DNA of 10,435 nt from Pseudomonas sp. (GCA_003488145.1 DNMQ01000058.1:1-10435), one strand, 5' to 3'; shown: positions 1 to 7,979, counted from the first letter of the stretch. The notes: generated from the letters alone by a model not told the origin. Translations and numbers: made by a program.

Positions 1-1530
1 CTGCAGGGCTTCCAGGGCGAAGCCAGCGCGCCGATCGCCGTGCTGCTGAAGAACAACGGCATTCACTTCGAGATCCAGATCGACCCGACCAGCCCGATCG
101 GCCAGACCGACGCCGCCGGCGTGAAGGACATCCTGATGGAAGCGGCGCTGACCACCATCATGGACTGCGAAGACTCCATCGCCGCCGTCGACGCCGACGA
201 CAAGACCATCGTCTACCGCAACTGGCTCGGCCTGATGAAGGGCGATCTGGTCGAGGAGCTGGAAAAGGGCGGCAAGCGCATCACCCGCGCCATGAACCCG
301 GACCGCGTCTACACCAAGGCCGACGGCAACGGCGAGCTGACCCTGCATGGCCGCTCCCTGCTGTTCATCCGTAACGTCGGTCACCTGATGACCAACGATG
401 CCATCCTCGACAAGGAAGGCAACGAGGTGCCGGAAGGCATCCTGGACGGTCTGTTCACCAGCCTGATCGCGGTGCACAACCTCAACGGCAACACCAGCCG
501 CAAGAACACCCGCACCGGCTCGATGTACATCGTCAAGCCGAAGATGCACGGCCCGGAAGAAGTGGCTTTCGCCACCGAGCTGTTCGGCCGCGTCGAGGAC
601 GTCCTCGGTCTGCCGCGCAACACCCTGAAGGTCGGCATCATGGACGAGGAGCGTCGCACCACGATCAACCTCAAGGCCTGCATCAAGGAAGCGCGCGAGC
701 GCGTGGTGTTCATCAACACCGGCTTCCTCGACCGCACCGGTGACGAAATCCACACCTCCATGGAAGCCGGCCCGATGGTGCGCAAGGCGGCCATGAAGGC
801 CGAGAAGTGGATCAGCGCCTACGAGAACAACAACGTAGACGTGGGTCTGGCCTGCGGCCTGCAGGGCAAGGCGCAGATCGGCAAGGGCATGTGGGCCATG
901 CCTGACCTGATGGCTGCGATGCTCGAGCAGAAGGTCGGCCACCCCATGGCCGGCGCCAACACCGCCTGGGTACCGTCGCCGACCGCTGCCACCCTGCACG
1001 CCATGCACTACCACAAGATCGACGTGCAGGCGCGTCAGGTGGAACTGGCCAAGCGCGAAAAAGCTTCCATCGACGACATCCTCACCATCCCGCTGGCGCA
1101 AGACACCAACTGGAGCGAGGAAGAGAAGCAGAACGAGCTGGACAACAACTCGCAGGGCATCCTCGGCTACATGGTCCGCTGGGTCGAGCAGGGCGTCGGT
1201 TGCTCCAAGGTACCGGACATCAACGACATCGCGCTGATGGAAGACCGCGCCACCCTGCGTATCTCCAGCCAGCACGTAGCCAACTGGATGCGTCATGGCG
1301 TCGTTACCAAGGATCAGGTGCTCGCAAGCCTCAAGCGCATGGCGCCGGTGGTTGACCGTCAGAACCAGGGCGACCCGCTGTACCGCCCAATGGCGCCGGA
1401 CTTCGACAACAGCGTGGCCTTCCAGGCTGCCCTGGAGCTGGTCCTCGAAGGCACCAAGCAGCCCAACGGCTACACCGAGCCGGTACTGCACCGCCGTCGC
1501 CGCGAGTTCAAGGCCAAAAACGGCCTGTAA
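1..1530 (+). CDS. glcB: Malate synthase G (5'-truncated by window edge)
   Basis: Condenses glyoxylate with acetyl-CoA to malate in the cytoplasm, the second step of the glyoxylate shunt, used for growth on acetate and other C2 sources. The frame is open from base 1, so the first internal ATG (40) is not the start. About 510 residues are present against roughly 720-730 for the G isoform, so about 215 N-terminal residues lie upstream. Visible active-site landmarks are the RNVGHLM stretch (Arg codon 370-372), MDEERRT (magnesium-binding Glu near 646), FLDRTGDE (Asp codon 730-732) and [12 protein letters not shown] (catalytic-base Asp codon 1243-1245). The family Cys of VGCSKVPD is at 1201-1203. 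The reading frame is intact and ends in TAA, 21 nt before a strong terminator, so it is the last gene of its transcript. Identification is firm; the A isoform is excluded by these G-type motifs and the C-terminal layout. Confidence 0.96.
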   Translation: MQGFQGEASAPIAVLLKNNGIHFEIQIDPTSPIGQTDAAGVKDILMEAALTTIMDCEDSIAAVDADDKTIVYRNWLGLMKGDLVEELEKGGKRITRAMNPDRVYTKADGNGELTLHGRSLLFIRNVGHLMTNDAILDKEGNEVPEGILDGLFTSLIAVHNLNGNTSRKNTRTGSMYIVKPKMHGPEEVAFATELFGRVEDVLGLPRNTLKVGIMDEERRTTINLKACIKEARERVVFINTGFLDRTGDEIHTSMEAGPMVRKAAMKAEKWISAYENNNVDVGLACGLQGKAQIGKGMWAMPDLMAAMLEQKVGHPMAGANTAWVPSPTAATLHAMHYHKIDVQARQVELAKREKASIDDILTIPLAQDTNWSEEEKQNELDNNSQGILGYMVRWVEQGVGCSKVPDINDIALMEDRATLRISSQHVANWMRHGVVTKDQVLASLKRMAPVVDRQNQGDPLYRPMAPDFDNSVAFQAALELVLEGTKQPNGYTEPVLHRRRREFKAKNGL

Positions 1531-1551
1531 CCCGCGTCCGAGCTGCACAGG

Positions 1552-1576
1552 AACCGCCCTTCGGGGCGGTTTTTTT
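1552..1576 (+). terminator. Rho-independent terminator of glcB
   Basis: An 8-bp GC-rich stem, AACCGCCC (1552-1559) with GGGCGGTT (1564-1571), is closed by a TTCG tetraloop and runs into seven consecutive T residues (1570-1576). It sits 21 nt after the glcB stop codon. The cUUCGg-type loop is a classic stable terminator hairpin. It should isolate glcB from the downstream chemoreceptor, which has its own promoter. Confidence 0.93.
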
Positions 1577-1601
1577 ATGCCCGCAATCCGCCCGGCGGCC
1601 C

Positions 1602-1628
1602 TCAAGTTAACTCTGTTACAACCGATAA
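1602..1628 (+). promoter_or_regulatory. Sigma-28 (FliA) type promoter upstream of the chemoreceptor
   Basis: TCAAGTTA (1602-1609), exactly 11 nt, then ACCGATAA (1621-1628). Against the enterobacterial FliA consensus TAAAGTTT-N11-GCCGATAA this is 13 of 16 positions with perfect spacing, including the invariant CCGATAA core. Transcription should start near 1635, giving a leader of about 100 nt before the ATG at 1733. Location just after a terminator and ahead of a chemoreceptor, the typical class of FliA target, supports the call. The sequence match is seen directly; activity is inferred. Confidence 0.75.
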
Positions 1629-1732
1629 CGTGACCCGAATGCGGTTTTCGGTCACAATTGCCCCAGCAACTGGCATTTGGCCATCAACGTGCTCTTCGTA
1701 GTACCCGTAGCCCCTGCACTGGAATTCGATGC

Positions 1733-3355
1733 ATGCTGAAGAACCTCTCGCTGACCGCCAAGCTTTCCCTGGTACCCGCCGTCGCCCTGGTCGGACTCGT
1801 GCTGTATGTGGTCTACACCTCGTTACAGCTCTCGGCAACCGACTCACGGCTGGTTCTGCTGGAGACCCGCAGCTATCCGACCCTGGAAAAAGCCGACGCG
1901 GTGATCTTCCAGTTCTCCCGCGTGCCGGCGTTGCTGAATAACGCAGTGGCGGCGGGCGAGCCGGGCATTCTCGACGAAGCGCGCGAGGTCCTGCAGCAGA
2001 TCGACAGCCAGCAACAGGCCCTGGCGTCGCTGTTGAGCGAGCAGCGGCAGCAGCATCAGGCATTGAGCGACTGGCGCAAGGCGGTGCGCGACTACGCCGA
2101 CAATGCACTCGCCGCGTCGACCAAGTTGATCGACGGCAGCGCCTCGTTCGACGACCTGCGACCCAGCCTGGATCGTATGGCCAGTGATCTGGCGCAGGCG
2201 CAGAAGCTCGGCAGCGACTTCCGCGCCCAGGCCTACGACGATTTCCAGCAGACCCTGGTGCAGACCCGCGAAGCCAACGCGGCGACCACCCGCCTGGGCA
2301 TCATTCTCAGCCTGGTGCTGGTGGTGCTGGTCAGCCTCGGCGCCTGGCTGGTGATCCGCAGCGTGATGGTCAATATCCGCGGCGTGATCACCTCGCTGCA
2401 GTCGATCGCCCGCGGCGACGGCGATCTGACCCAGCGCGTGAACGTCGAGTCCAACGATGAGATCGGCGCGATGATCGAGCTGTTCAACAGCTTCCTCGAC
2501 AAGCTGCAGCGCACCATCCGCCAGATCATCGAGGCCGCCAACCCGCTGGGCCAGGTTTCCAAGGAGCTGTACAAGCTCACCCAGGGTTCGGAAGAGAACG
2601 CCAAGTCGCAGCAGCACCACACCGATTCGATAACCCGCGACATCCTCACCATGACCGGCAGCATTCAGGAAGTCGCGCAGCGCTCGCGGCAGGCATCCGA
2701 TGAAGCCAACTCTGCGGCGCGGCAGGCGGCCACTGCGCGCGAGCACGTCGGCAGCCTGTCGACCGGCATCAGTGACTTGGGCGACAGCGTGATGGGCGCG
2801 GTCAAGGCCATGGAACAACTGGAGGAAGAAACCCAGGAAGTCGGCTCGGTGCTGACCGTCATCCGCAGCATCGCCGAACAGACCAACCTGCTGGCACTCA
2901 ACGCCGCCATCGAAGCCGCCCGCGCCGGCGAGCAGGGCCGCGGTTTTGCGGTCGTCGCAGACGAGGTGCGCAATCTGGCGCAGAAGACCGCGGCGTCCAC
3001 CGCCGAGATCCAGCAGATCATCCAGCGCCTGCAGAACAGCGCCAACACCGTGCTCAACGTGATGACCAGCAATGGCGAGAAGTCCCGCGCCAGCATCGAG
3101 CGCTCCATCGAGGCCACTCAGCTGCTGGAAGCCATCGCCGGCACGGTCAACCAGATCGACGAACTCAACGCCGGCATCGCCCAGTTCACTCAGGAGCAGA
3201 TCGGCCTGTCGAGTTCCATCAGACAAGAAACTCAAGTGTTGCAGCAGGACGCACAAGCAACCGCAAACGGCGCCGAAGCCACCGCCCGCCTTGGCGAGCA
3301 ACTGGTGAGTACCGGAGACCACCTGCGCGCGGCTACGGGCCAATTCCGTGTTTAA
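1733..3355 (+). CDS. Methyl-accepting chemotaxis protein (transmembrane chemoreceptor)
   Basis: A 540-residue inner-membrane chemoreceptor signalling to CheW/CheA. TM1 is about residues 11-30, a mostly helical periplasmic ligand domain of about 155 residues follows (four-helix-bundle style), TM2 is 188-208 ([13 protein letters not shown]...), HAMP about 209-262, and the coiled-coil signalling domain runs to the C-terminus. The hyperconserved hairpin tip starts at residue 380 ([20 protein letters not shown]) and continues through [18 protein letters not shown]. The chain ends in GQFRV with no CheR/CheB-tethering pentapeptide, as in most Pseudomonas receptors. ATG 1733 is preferred over an in-frame TTG at 1658: it places the short basic [10 protein letters not shown] stretch directly before TM1 and has GGA about 10 nt upstream. 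A FliA-type promoter lies upstream and a porin starts 19 nt after the stop. The ligand cannot be read from sequence; no PAS, Cache or HBM signature was recognised. Confidence 0.95.
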   Translation: MLKNLSLTAKLSLVPAVALVGLVLYVVYTSLQLSATDSRLVLLETRSYPTLEKADAVIFQFSRVPALLNNAVAAGEPGILDEAREVLQQIDSQQQALASLLSEQRQQHQALSDWRKAVRDYADNALAASTKLIDGSASFDDLRPSLDRMASDLAQAQKLGSDFRAQAYDDFQQTLVQTREANAATTRLGIILSLVLVVLVSLGAWLVIRSVMVNIRGVITSLQSIARGDGDLTQRVNVESNDEIGAMIELFNSFLDKLQRTIRQIIEAANPLGQVSKELYKLTQGSEENAKSQQHHTDSITRDILTMTGSIQEVAQRSRQASDEANSAARQAATAREHVGSLSTGISDLGDSVMGAVKAMEQLEEETQEVGSVLTVIRSIAEQTNLLALNAAIEAARAGEQGRGFAVVADEVRNLAQKTAASTAEIQQIIQRLQNSANTVLNVMTSNGEKSRASIERSIEATQLLEAIAGTVNQIDELNAGIAQFTQEQIGLSSSIRQETQVLQQDAQATANGAEATARLGEQLVSTGDHLRAATGQFRV

Positions 3356-3374
3356 CGATTTTCTGGAGCATCCA

Positions 3375-4556
3375 ATGACTGCACTTCGTGTCGCCGGTCT
3401 GGCAGCTATCTGCCTGGCCGTCACCCCTGCCTTCGCCCTCGAACAGGGTGAACATCGCTTCAACGGTTTCGGTACCGTCGGTTTCACCCACCTCAGCGGC
3501 GAAGATGACGGTCGCAGCTACGGCATCCAGGGCCAGACCAACGATTCCTGGCGCGGCGATCAGCTGTCCAAGTTCGGCGCGCAGCTGAGCTACGGCATCA
3601 CCGACACCCTGGGGGTGACTGTTCAGGCCACGGCCAAGGCGCAACAGGACGAGTGGAAAGCCAACCTGGAATGGGCCTACCTGTCGCTGCAGGCCAACGA
3701 CCAGCTGATGCTCCGCGCCGGCCGCCTGCGCAGCCCGGTGTACATGTATTCCGAAAGCCTCGACGTCGGCTACAGCTACCCCTGGCTGCGCCTGCCCGAC
3801 GAGGTCTACAGCCAGGTCCAGGTGACCAACTACGAAGGCGTTGATGCGGTCTACACCGTGCCGCTGTCGTACGGCTCGGTGACCTTCCAGGTTGCCGGCG
3901 GCCAAGCAAAGAACCGCGACTACTACGCCTACGACGAGCAGTTCGATATCGACTACGGCAACCTGTTCGGCGCCAGCGTCAGCCTGGCCACCAACGATTT
4001 CGGCATGCTGCGCATCGGTTATGTCGAGGCGGATATCACCACCGATATCATTGGCAATGTGATTAGTGTTCTGCCTGCGCCTATCGGTCCCGGCGTCGGA
4101 GTGGCTCAGCAGCGCTCGCTGCTGGATCTGGACAAAGAGAAAGGCAAGTTCACCTCGATCGGCTACCAGTACGACAACGGCACCTGGGTAAGCAGCAACG
4201 AGTGGACCTCGCGCATGATCGAGAATGATGACATGGAAGCGATCGACTCCTTCTACCTGATGGGCGGCCGTCGTTTCGGCGATTTCCTGCCGCATGTCAC
4301 CTACGCACAGCTGGACGACAACGGTGGCCGTCAGAGCTCCTGGACCCTGGGCCTGAACTACCAGGCCGCGCCGACCGTGGTGGTCAAGGGCGAGTACAAG
4401 CGCGTAGACACCAAGAATGGCTACGACGGCGTGTTCACTCGTAATGCTCAAGAGCTCTACGAGAACGAAGCCTTCGAGCGAACCGGTGTAGCCGGCACTC
4501 CGGCCCGCAACTACGACGGTGACATCGTTTCCGTCGGCGTCGATTTCGTATTCTGA
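3375..4556 (+). CDS. Outer-membrane porin, family not resolved
   Basis: A 393-residue predicted outer-membrane beta-barrel. Residues 1-21 form a signal peptide ending TPAFA, giving a mature N-terminus of LEQGEHRF. The mature chain alternates polar and hydrophobic residues, is rich in Tyr, Gly and Asp, lacks cysteine, and ends in GVDFVF. The C-terminal Phe is the usual barrel-assembly signal. Amphipathic strand pairs are obvious, for example FGAQLSYGITDTLGVTVQAT near the N-terminus. ATG 3375 has GGAG at 3365-3368; an earlier in-frame GTG (3348) would overlap the chemoreceptor stop and put charged residues ahead of the signal peptide. The gene follows the chemoreceptor by 19 nt and precedes the small binding protein by 11 nt, so co-transcription is likely. 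Substrate is unknown; proximity to a phosphate-binding-like protein hints at an anion but does not prove it. Confidence 0.85.
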   Translation: MTALRVAGLAAICLAVTPAFALEQGEHRFNGFGTVGFTHLSGEDDGRSYGIQGQTNDSWRGDQLSKFGAQLSYGITDTLGVTVQATAKAQQDEWKANLEWAYLSLQANDQLMLRAGRLRSPVYMYSESLDVGYSYPWLRLPDEVYSQVQVTNYEGVDAVYTVPLSYGSVTFQVAGGQAKNRDYYAYDEQFDIDYGNLFGASVSLATNDFGMLRIGYVEADITTDIIGNVISVLPAPIGPGVGVAQQRSLLDLDKEKGKFTSIGYQYDNGTWVSSNEWTSRMIENDDMEAIDSFYLMGGRRFGDFLPHVTYAQLDDNGGRQSSWTLGLNYQAAPTVVVKGEYKRVDTKNGYDGVFTRNAQELYENEAFERTGVAGTPARNYDGDIVSVGVDFVF

Positions 4557-4567
4557 GGAGCGTCCCG

Positions 4568-4972
4568 ATGAAAGCATCCATTCGCATCCTCGGCGCTGCC
4601 GCGCTGTTCGGCCTGGCTTCGCTGGCTCAGGCCGAGGTCGCCGTGATCGTCAATCCCGGCGCAGCCAAGGCACCGTCACAGTCCGAGGTCGCCAACATCT
4701 TCCTGGGCAAGGACAAGTCCTTGAAGGGCGTCGACCAGGCAGGCTGGAACCCGGCCAAGGAAGCCTTCTACGCCGGCGTGACCAACAAGAACGAGTCGCA
4801 GCTCAAGTCCTATTGGTCGGGCCTGATCTTCACCGGCAAGGGCCAGCCGCTGCCGAGCGTCGCCGATGACGCCGCAGTAGTAGCCAGGGTCGCGGCCGAA
4901 GCCGATGCCATCGGCTACGTCGACAGTGCGGCCGTCAATAACTCGGTCAAGGTCCTGTTCACCCTGCCCTGA
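4568..4972 (+). CDS. Small periplasmic PstS-like (phosphate ABC transporter substrate-binding-like) protein
   Basis: A 134-residue exported protein: signal peptide 1-22 (cleavage after AQA), mature about 112 residues. It carries the landmarks of the short PstS-like family (PBP_like_2 type): SEVANIFLGK (39-48), EAFYAGVTNKNESQLKSYW (65-83), then IFTGKGQPLPSV, and a closing AIGYVDSAAV (114-123). True PstS proteins are about 320 residues with two lobes; this is about one lobe's worth, and no permease or ATPase genes are adjacent, so it is unlikely to be a standard ABC receptor. Strong Shine-Dalgarno GAGGAG (4555-4560) overlaps the porin stop codon, with 7 nt to ATG. It is the last gene before a strong terminator. 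Possible roles are a ligand-presenting partner for the chemoreceptor, a porin accessory, or a signalling ligand binder. Automated 'phosphate ABC transporter' labels should be read cautiously. Confidence 0.85.
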   Translation: MKASIRILGAAALFGLASLAQAEVAVIVNPGAAKAPSQSEVANIFLGKDKSLKGVDQAGWNPAKEAFYAGVTNKNESQLKSYWSGLIFTGKGQPLPSVADDAAVVARVAAEADAIGYVDSAAVNNSVKVLFTLP

Positions 4973-4992
4973 GCGGAACGACGATACAAAGG

Positions 4993-5018
4993 AAGCCGGC
5001 CCCAGTGGCCGGCTTTTT
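4993..5018 (+). terminator. Rho-independent terminator after the chemoreceptor-porin-binding protein unit
   Basis: A perfect 9-bp stem, AAGCCGGCC (4993-5001) with GGCCGGCTT (5007-5015), has loop CCAGT and a T run at 5014-5018. It lies 20 nt after the stop of the small binding protein. No comparable hairpin occurs between the three genes upstream, which supports one transcript ending here. Confidence 0.92.
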
Positions 5019-5158
5019 CATTCCTGAGTTTCACCGCAACAGCGCGAAACATGAGGCTGACCCTGATCAGCTCCCCCGCCCCTTGAGCTGACTAGACTTA
5101 CGTCCAATTGGGTCCGACTGACCTGCAGCCCACCATTACCAAAAAATGGAAGCCAACC

Positions 5159-7081
5159 ATGAGCACACCCGACGCTGGGAAGACGGCTGTACTGCAGAAC
5201 ATCCACGGCACCATGGAGTTTCTGCGCAAGTACGCCCCGTTCAACCAGATGGAGCCCGCCCACCTGGCCTACCTGGTGGAGAACTGTGCGCTGCGCTTCT
5301 ATGCCGAAGGCGATTGCATCATTTCCCCCGAAGACGGCGTGGTGCAGCAGTTCTATATCGTCAAGCAGGGCCGCGTGCATGGTCAGCGCCCGCATACCGC
5401 CAAGCGCGGCACAGATACCACCTTCGAGGTCATCGTCGGCGAATGCTTTCCGATGGCCGCGCTCATGGGCGAACGGGCGACCCGCACCGCGCATCTGGCC
5501 GCCGAAGACACCTTCTGCTTCCTGCTCGGCAAGCCCGCCTTCGTCCAACTGGTGTCCAAGTCTCCGGTATTCCGCGATTTCGCCATGCGCGGAGTCAGCA
5601 GCCTGCTCGACCTGGTCAACCAGCAGGCGCAGATGCGCGCGGTGGAAAACCTCGGCGAGCATTACTCGCTCGAGACCAGCATCGGCGAGCTGGCGCTTCA
5701 CCACCCGGTATCCTGCCTGCCGTCCAAGCCGATCAACGAGGCGGTCGCGATGATGCAGGAGAGCAATGTCGGCAGCATCGTCATCGTCGATGAAGCTTTG
5801 CACCCGCAAGGCATCTTCACACTGCGCGATCTGCGACGGGTAATCGGTACCGGCACCACCGATCTGAGTCAGCCGATCTCCCAGTTCATGACGCACGATC
5901 CGTTCTACCTGCCGCCGGATGCCACCGCCTTCGACGCGGCGATCGCCATGACCGAACGGCACATCGCCCATGTTTGCGTGGTGGAGAATGGCCTGCTGCG
6001 TGGCGTAATTTCCGAGCGCGACCTGTTTTCCCTGCAGCGTGTGGATCTGGTGCACCTGGCGCAGACCATCCGTCACGCCGATCGCGTCGATGCGCTGGTG
6101 GTCATCCGCGATCGCATCAAGCAACTGGTCGACAACATGCTGGCCCACGGCGCCTCGTCGACCCAGATCACCCATATCGTCACGCTGCTCAATGATCACA
6201 CCGTATGCCGGGTGATCGAGCTGGCTATCCAGCACATTGGCGATCCGGGCGTGCCCTTCACCTGGCTGTGTTTCGGCAGCGAAGGCCGCCAGGAGCAGAC
6301 CCTTTACACCGACCAGGACAACGGCATCCTCTTCGAGGCCGCCGACGCCGCGGAGGCCGCGCATATCCGCGGACGACTGCTGCCGCTCGCCGAACGCATC
6401 AACCGCGACCTAGACACCTGCGGTTTCACGCTGTGCAAAGGCAATATCATGGCCAGCAACCCGCAGCTGTGCCTGTCGCGCCAGGAATGGAGCCGCCGCT
6501 TCAGCTCTTTCGTGCGCGAGGCAACGCCGGAAAATCTGCTCGGCAGCACCATCTATTTCGATCTGCGCAGCATCTGGGGCCCCGCCGAAGGCTGCGAACA
6601 GCTGCGCCGTGACCTGCTCGAGGAAATCAACGACAACCGCCTGTTCCAGCGCATGATGGCCGAAAACGCCTTGCGTCATCGCCCGCCGGTGGGCCGCTTC
6701 CGTGATTTCGTCGTGGCGCGCAAGGGCGAAGGCAAAGACACGCTCGACCTCAAGGTGCAGGGCCTGACGCCCTTCGTCGACGGCGCTCGCCTGCTGGCGC
6801 TGAGCAACGACATCGGCACCTGCAACACCCTCGAGCGGCTGCGCAAGCTAGTGGAGAAAGGCGTCATCGAAGCGAAGGATGGCGCGGCCTATGAAGAGGC
6901 CTACCATTTCATCCAGCAGACACGCATGCAGCACCACCAACAGCAGGCGCGCGATGGACTGCCCTATTCCAACCGCCTGGATCCGGATACTCTCAACGTG
7001 CTGGACCGCCGAATCCTGCGCGAGTCCTTCCGCCAGGCCCAGCGGTTACAGGCCAGTCTCGCGGTGCGCTATCAACTATGA
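5159..7081 (+). CDS. cNMP-binding/CBS/DUF294 nucleotidyltransferase-like signalling protein
   Basis: A 640-residue soluble protein with four modules. (1) A cyclic-nucleotide-binding-like fold, about 14-135, with GE at 94-95 and RTA at 109-111 resembling a phosphate-binding cassette. (2) Two CBS motifs, about 180-300, each with the ribose-binding signature: GIFTLRD (218-224) and GVISERD (282-288). (3) A GlnD-type nucleotidyltransferase (DUF294), with GSEGRQEQT (373-381) and TDQDN (384-388), where Asp385 and Asp387 are the expected metal ligands. (4) A helical DUF294 C-terminal region, about 455-610. This resembles the uridylyl/adenylyl-transferase superfamily rather than any known GlnD; target and nucleotide are unknown. 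ATG 5159 has GGAAG 6 nt upstream; an in-frame TTG at 5108 is less likely. The stop overlaps the exonuclease start (ATGA). All core residues are present, so activity is plausible. Position convergent to the carboxylate symporter suggests a role in acetate-linked control, which is inference. Confidence 0.92.
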   Translation: MSTPDAGKTAVLQNIHGTMEFLRKYAPFNQMEPAHLAYLVENCALRFYAEGDCIISPEDGVVQQFYIVKQGRVHGQRPHTAKRGTDTTFEVIVGECFPMAALMGERATRTAHLAAEDTFCFLLGKPAFVQLVSKSPVFRDFAMRGVSSLLDLVNQQAQMRAVENLGEHYSLETSIGELALHHPVSCLPSKPINEAVAMMQESNVGSIVIVDEALHPQGIFTLRDLRRVIGTGTTDLSQPISQFMTHDPFYLPPDATAFDAAIAMTERHIAHVCVVENGLLRGVISERDLFSLQRVDLVHLAQTIRHADRVDALVVIRDRIKQLVDNMLAHGASSTQITHIVTLLNDHTVCRVIELAIQHIGDPGVPFTWLCFGSEGRQEQTLYTDQDNGILFEAADAAEAAHIRGRLLPLAERINRDLDTCGFTLCKGNIMASNPQLCLSRQEWSRRFSSFVREATPENLLGSTIYFDLRSIWGPAEGCEQLRRDLLEEINDNRLFQRMMAENALRHRPPVGRFRDFVVARKGEGKDTLDLKVQGLTPFVDGARLLALSNDIGTCNTLERLRKLVEKGVIEAKDGAAYEEAYHFIQQTRMQHHQQQARDGLPYSNRLDPDTLNVLDRRILRESFRQAQRLQASLAVRYQL

Positions 7082-7785
7082 GTATGTTCTGGTTCAACCC
7101 CCGCGGTCCGAAGCTGCCTCCCGAGCAGCAGCAACGTGTTGCCGAGCTGGCGCGCCCGCTGCCACCACAGGCGGTCCCGTTGCGGCAGCAGCGTCTGGTG
7201 GTGCTAGATCTGGAAACCACCGGGCTGCACCTCAAGCGCGACCTGGTCATCGCCATCGGCGCAGTGGTCATCGAAGACGGCGCCATCGACTATTCCCAGC
7301 AGTTCGAATGCACCCTCTGCCGTCAGGTCAAGGTCACTGAAAGCGTGCTGATCCACGGGATCGCCCCGAGCGAGCTGGCCAACGGCTTGCCACCGTCCGA
7401 AGCGCTGCTCAGTTTCATGGAGTTCGCCGCGGGCAGCGTCATCCTCGCCTTTCACGCGCCCTTTGATCAGCGCATGCTAGGTCGCGCGTTGAAGAACGAA
7501 CTGGGCTACTCGCTGGAACACACCTTCCTCGATGTGGCCGACCTGGCGCCCATGCTGTTTCCCGAGGCGATGATCCATCGCGGCGGGCTGGATCACTGGC
7601 TCGACTACTTCAACATACATATCCCTCAGCGGCACAACGCCTCCGCCGATGCCATGGCCACCGCGGAAATCGCTCTGATCCTGATGAATCGCGCACAACG
7701 CGTGGGTCTGACCAGCTTAGACGAGCTGGCTCAGCGGCTGCGCTGCTGGCAGCGCGCGCGCAAGGCGGCCTTCAACTCGATCTGA
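7078..7785 (+). CDS. DEDDh-family 3'-5' exonuclease (DnaQ/epsilon-like)
   Basis: A 235-residue exonuclease of the DnaQ-like superfamily, expected to remove nucleotides from 3' ends with two metal ions. All catalytic residues are visible: ExoI VVLDLETTGL with Asp44 and Glu46, ExoII AFHAPFDQRM with Asp130, and ExoIII RHNASADA with His186 and Asp191 (the DEDDh spacing). The first 38 residues are a Pro- and Gln-rich extension. There is no beta-clamp motif obvious enough to assign it to the replicase, and it is not DnaQ itself; RNA or DNA preference cannot be decided. The ATG overlaps the preceding stop (ATGA at 7078-7081), and no convincing Shine-Dalgarno lies in the last bases of that gene, so translation is probably coupled to it. 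The pair is therefore likely made in fixed proportion and may act on the same nucleotide chemistry. Confidence 0.92.
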   Translation: MSMFWFNPRGPKLPPEQQQRVAELARPLPPQAVPLRQQRLVVLDLETTGLHLKRDLVIAIGAVVIEDGAIDYSQQFECTLCRQVKVTESVLIHGIAPSELANGLPPSEALLSFMEFAAGSVILAFHAPFDQRMLGRALKNELGYSLEHTFLDVADLAPMLFPEAMIHRGGLDHWLDYFNIHIPQRHNASADAMATAEIALILMNRAQRVGLTSLDELAQRLRCWQRARKAAFNSI

Positions 7786-7928
7786 ACGCGCTGGGTGGCA
7801 GTTCACTGCGTGGGTGATATGCCGACGGCTGCTCGCGACAGAACGGAGCATCGTCTACCGGGCTGGTTGCCAGACGCATATGCCGGCCACTCGGTCCCAT
7901 TGCGGAACCGATCAATTCCTCTTCGCGG

Positions 7929-7954
7929 CGCGCATCAGATAATGCTGATGCGCG
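7929..7954. repeat. 10-bp inverted repeat in the convergent intergenic gap
   Basis: CGCGCATCAG (7929-7938), a 6-nt spacer ATAATG, then CTGATGCGCG (7945-7954): a perfect 10-bp stem. It lies between the stops of the plus-strand exonuclease (7785) and the minus-strand membrane protein (7980). Neither side is followed by a T run, so it is not a canonical intrinsic terminator in either direction. It could be a weak bidirectional terminator, an mRNA 3'-end stabiliser or a repetitive extragenic palindrome. The rest of the 194-nt gap shows no gene. Confidence 0.7.
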
Positions 7955-7979
7955 GAACCCGCAGCTCGTAGGCGTTCGG

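Noticed and set aside
1672..1692. Sigma-54-like TGGCAT before the chemoreceptor
   Set aside because: There is no GC element at the required spacing; the FliA match just upstream is far better.
1658..1732. TTG start giving the chemoreceptor 25 extra residues
   Set aside because: The extension would place about 35 residues before TM1. The ATG at 1733 gives the normal short cytoplasmic N-terminus.
3348..3374. GTG start for the porin overlapping the chemoreceptor stop
   Set aside because: It adds MFNDFLEHP before a complete signal peptide, and GGAG at 3365-3368 is placed for the ATG at 3375.
1844..3487. 547-codon minus-strand open frame opposite the chemoreceptor
   Set aside because: Shadow frame of the chemoreceptor. 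The translation is low-complexity, with no recognisable domain, and it runs past the real gene's stop into the porin.
3333..4577. 414-codon minus-strand open frame opposite the porin
   Set aside because: Shadow of a gene with a signal peptide, barrel pattern and C-terminal Phe. The antisense product is a Val/Ala/Gly-rich string with no features.
5083..5098. Possible sigma-70 promoter for the DUF294 gene (TTGAGC and TAGACT)
   Set aside because: The two boxes are only 4 nt apart, far from the required 16-18, and no other -35 fits the TAGACT. A promoter must lie in 5019-5158, but I cannot place it.
5018..6364. 448-codon minus-strand open frame opposite the DUF294 protein
   Set aside because: Antisense to conserved CBS and nucleotidyltransferase motifs, and it would begin inside that gene and end on the upstream terminator.
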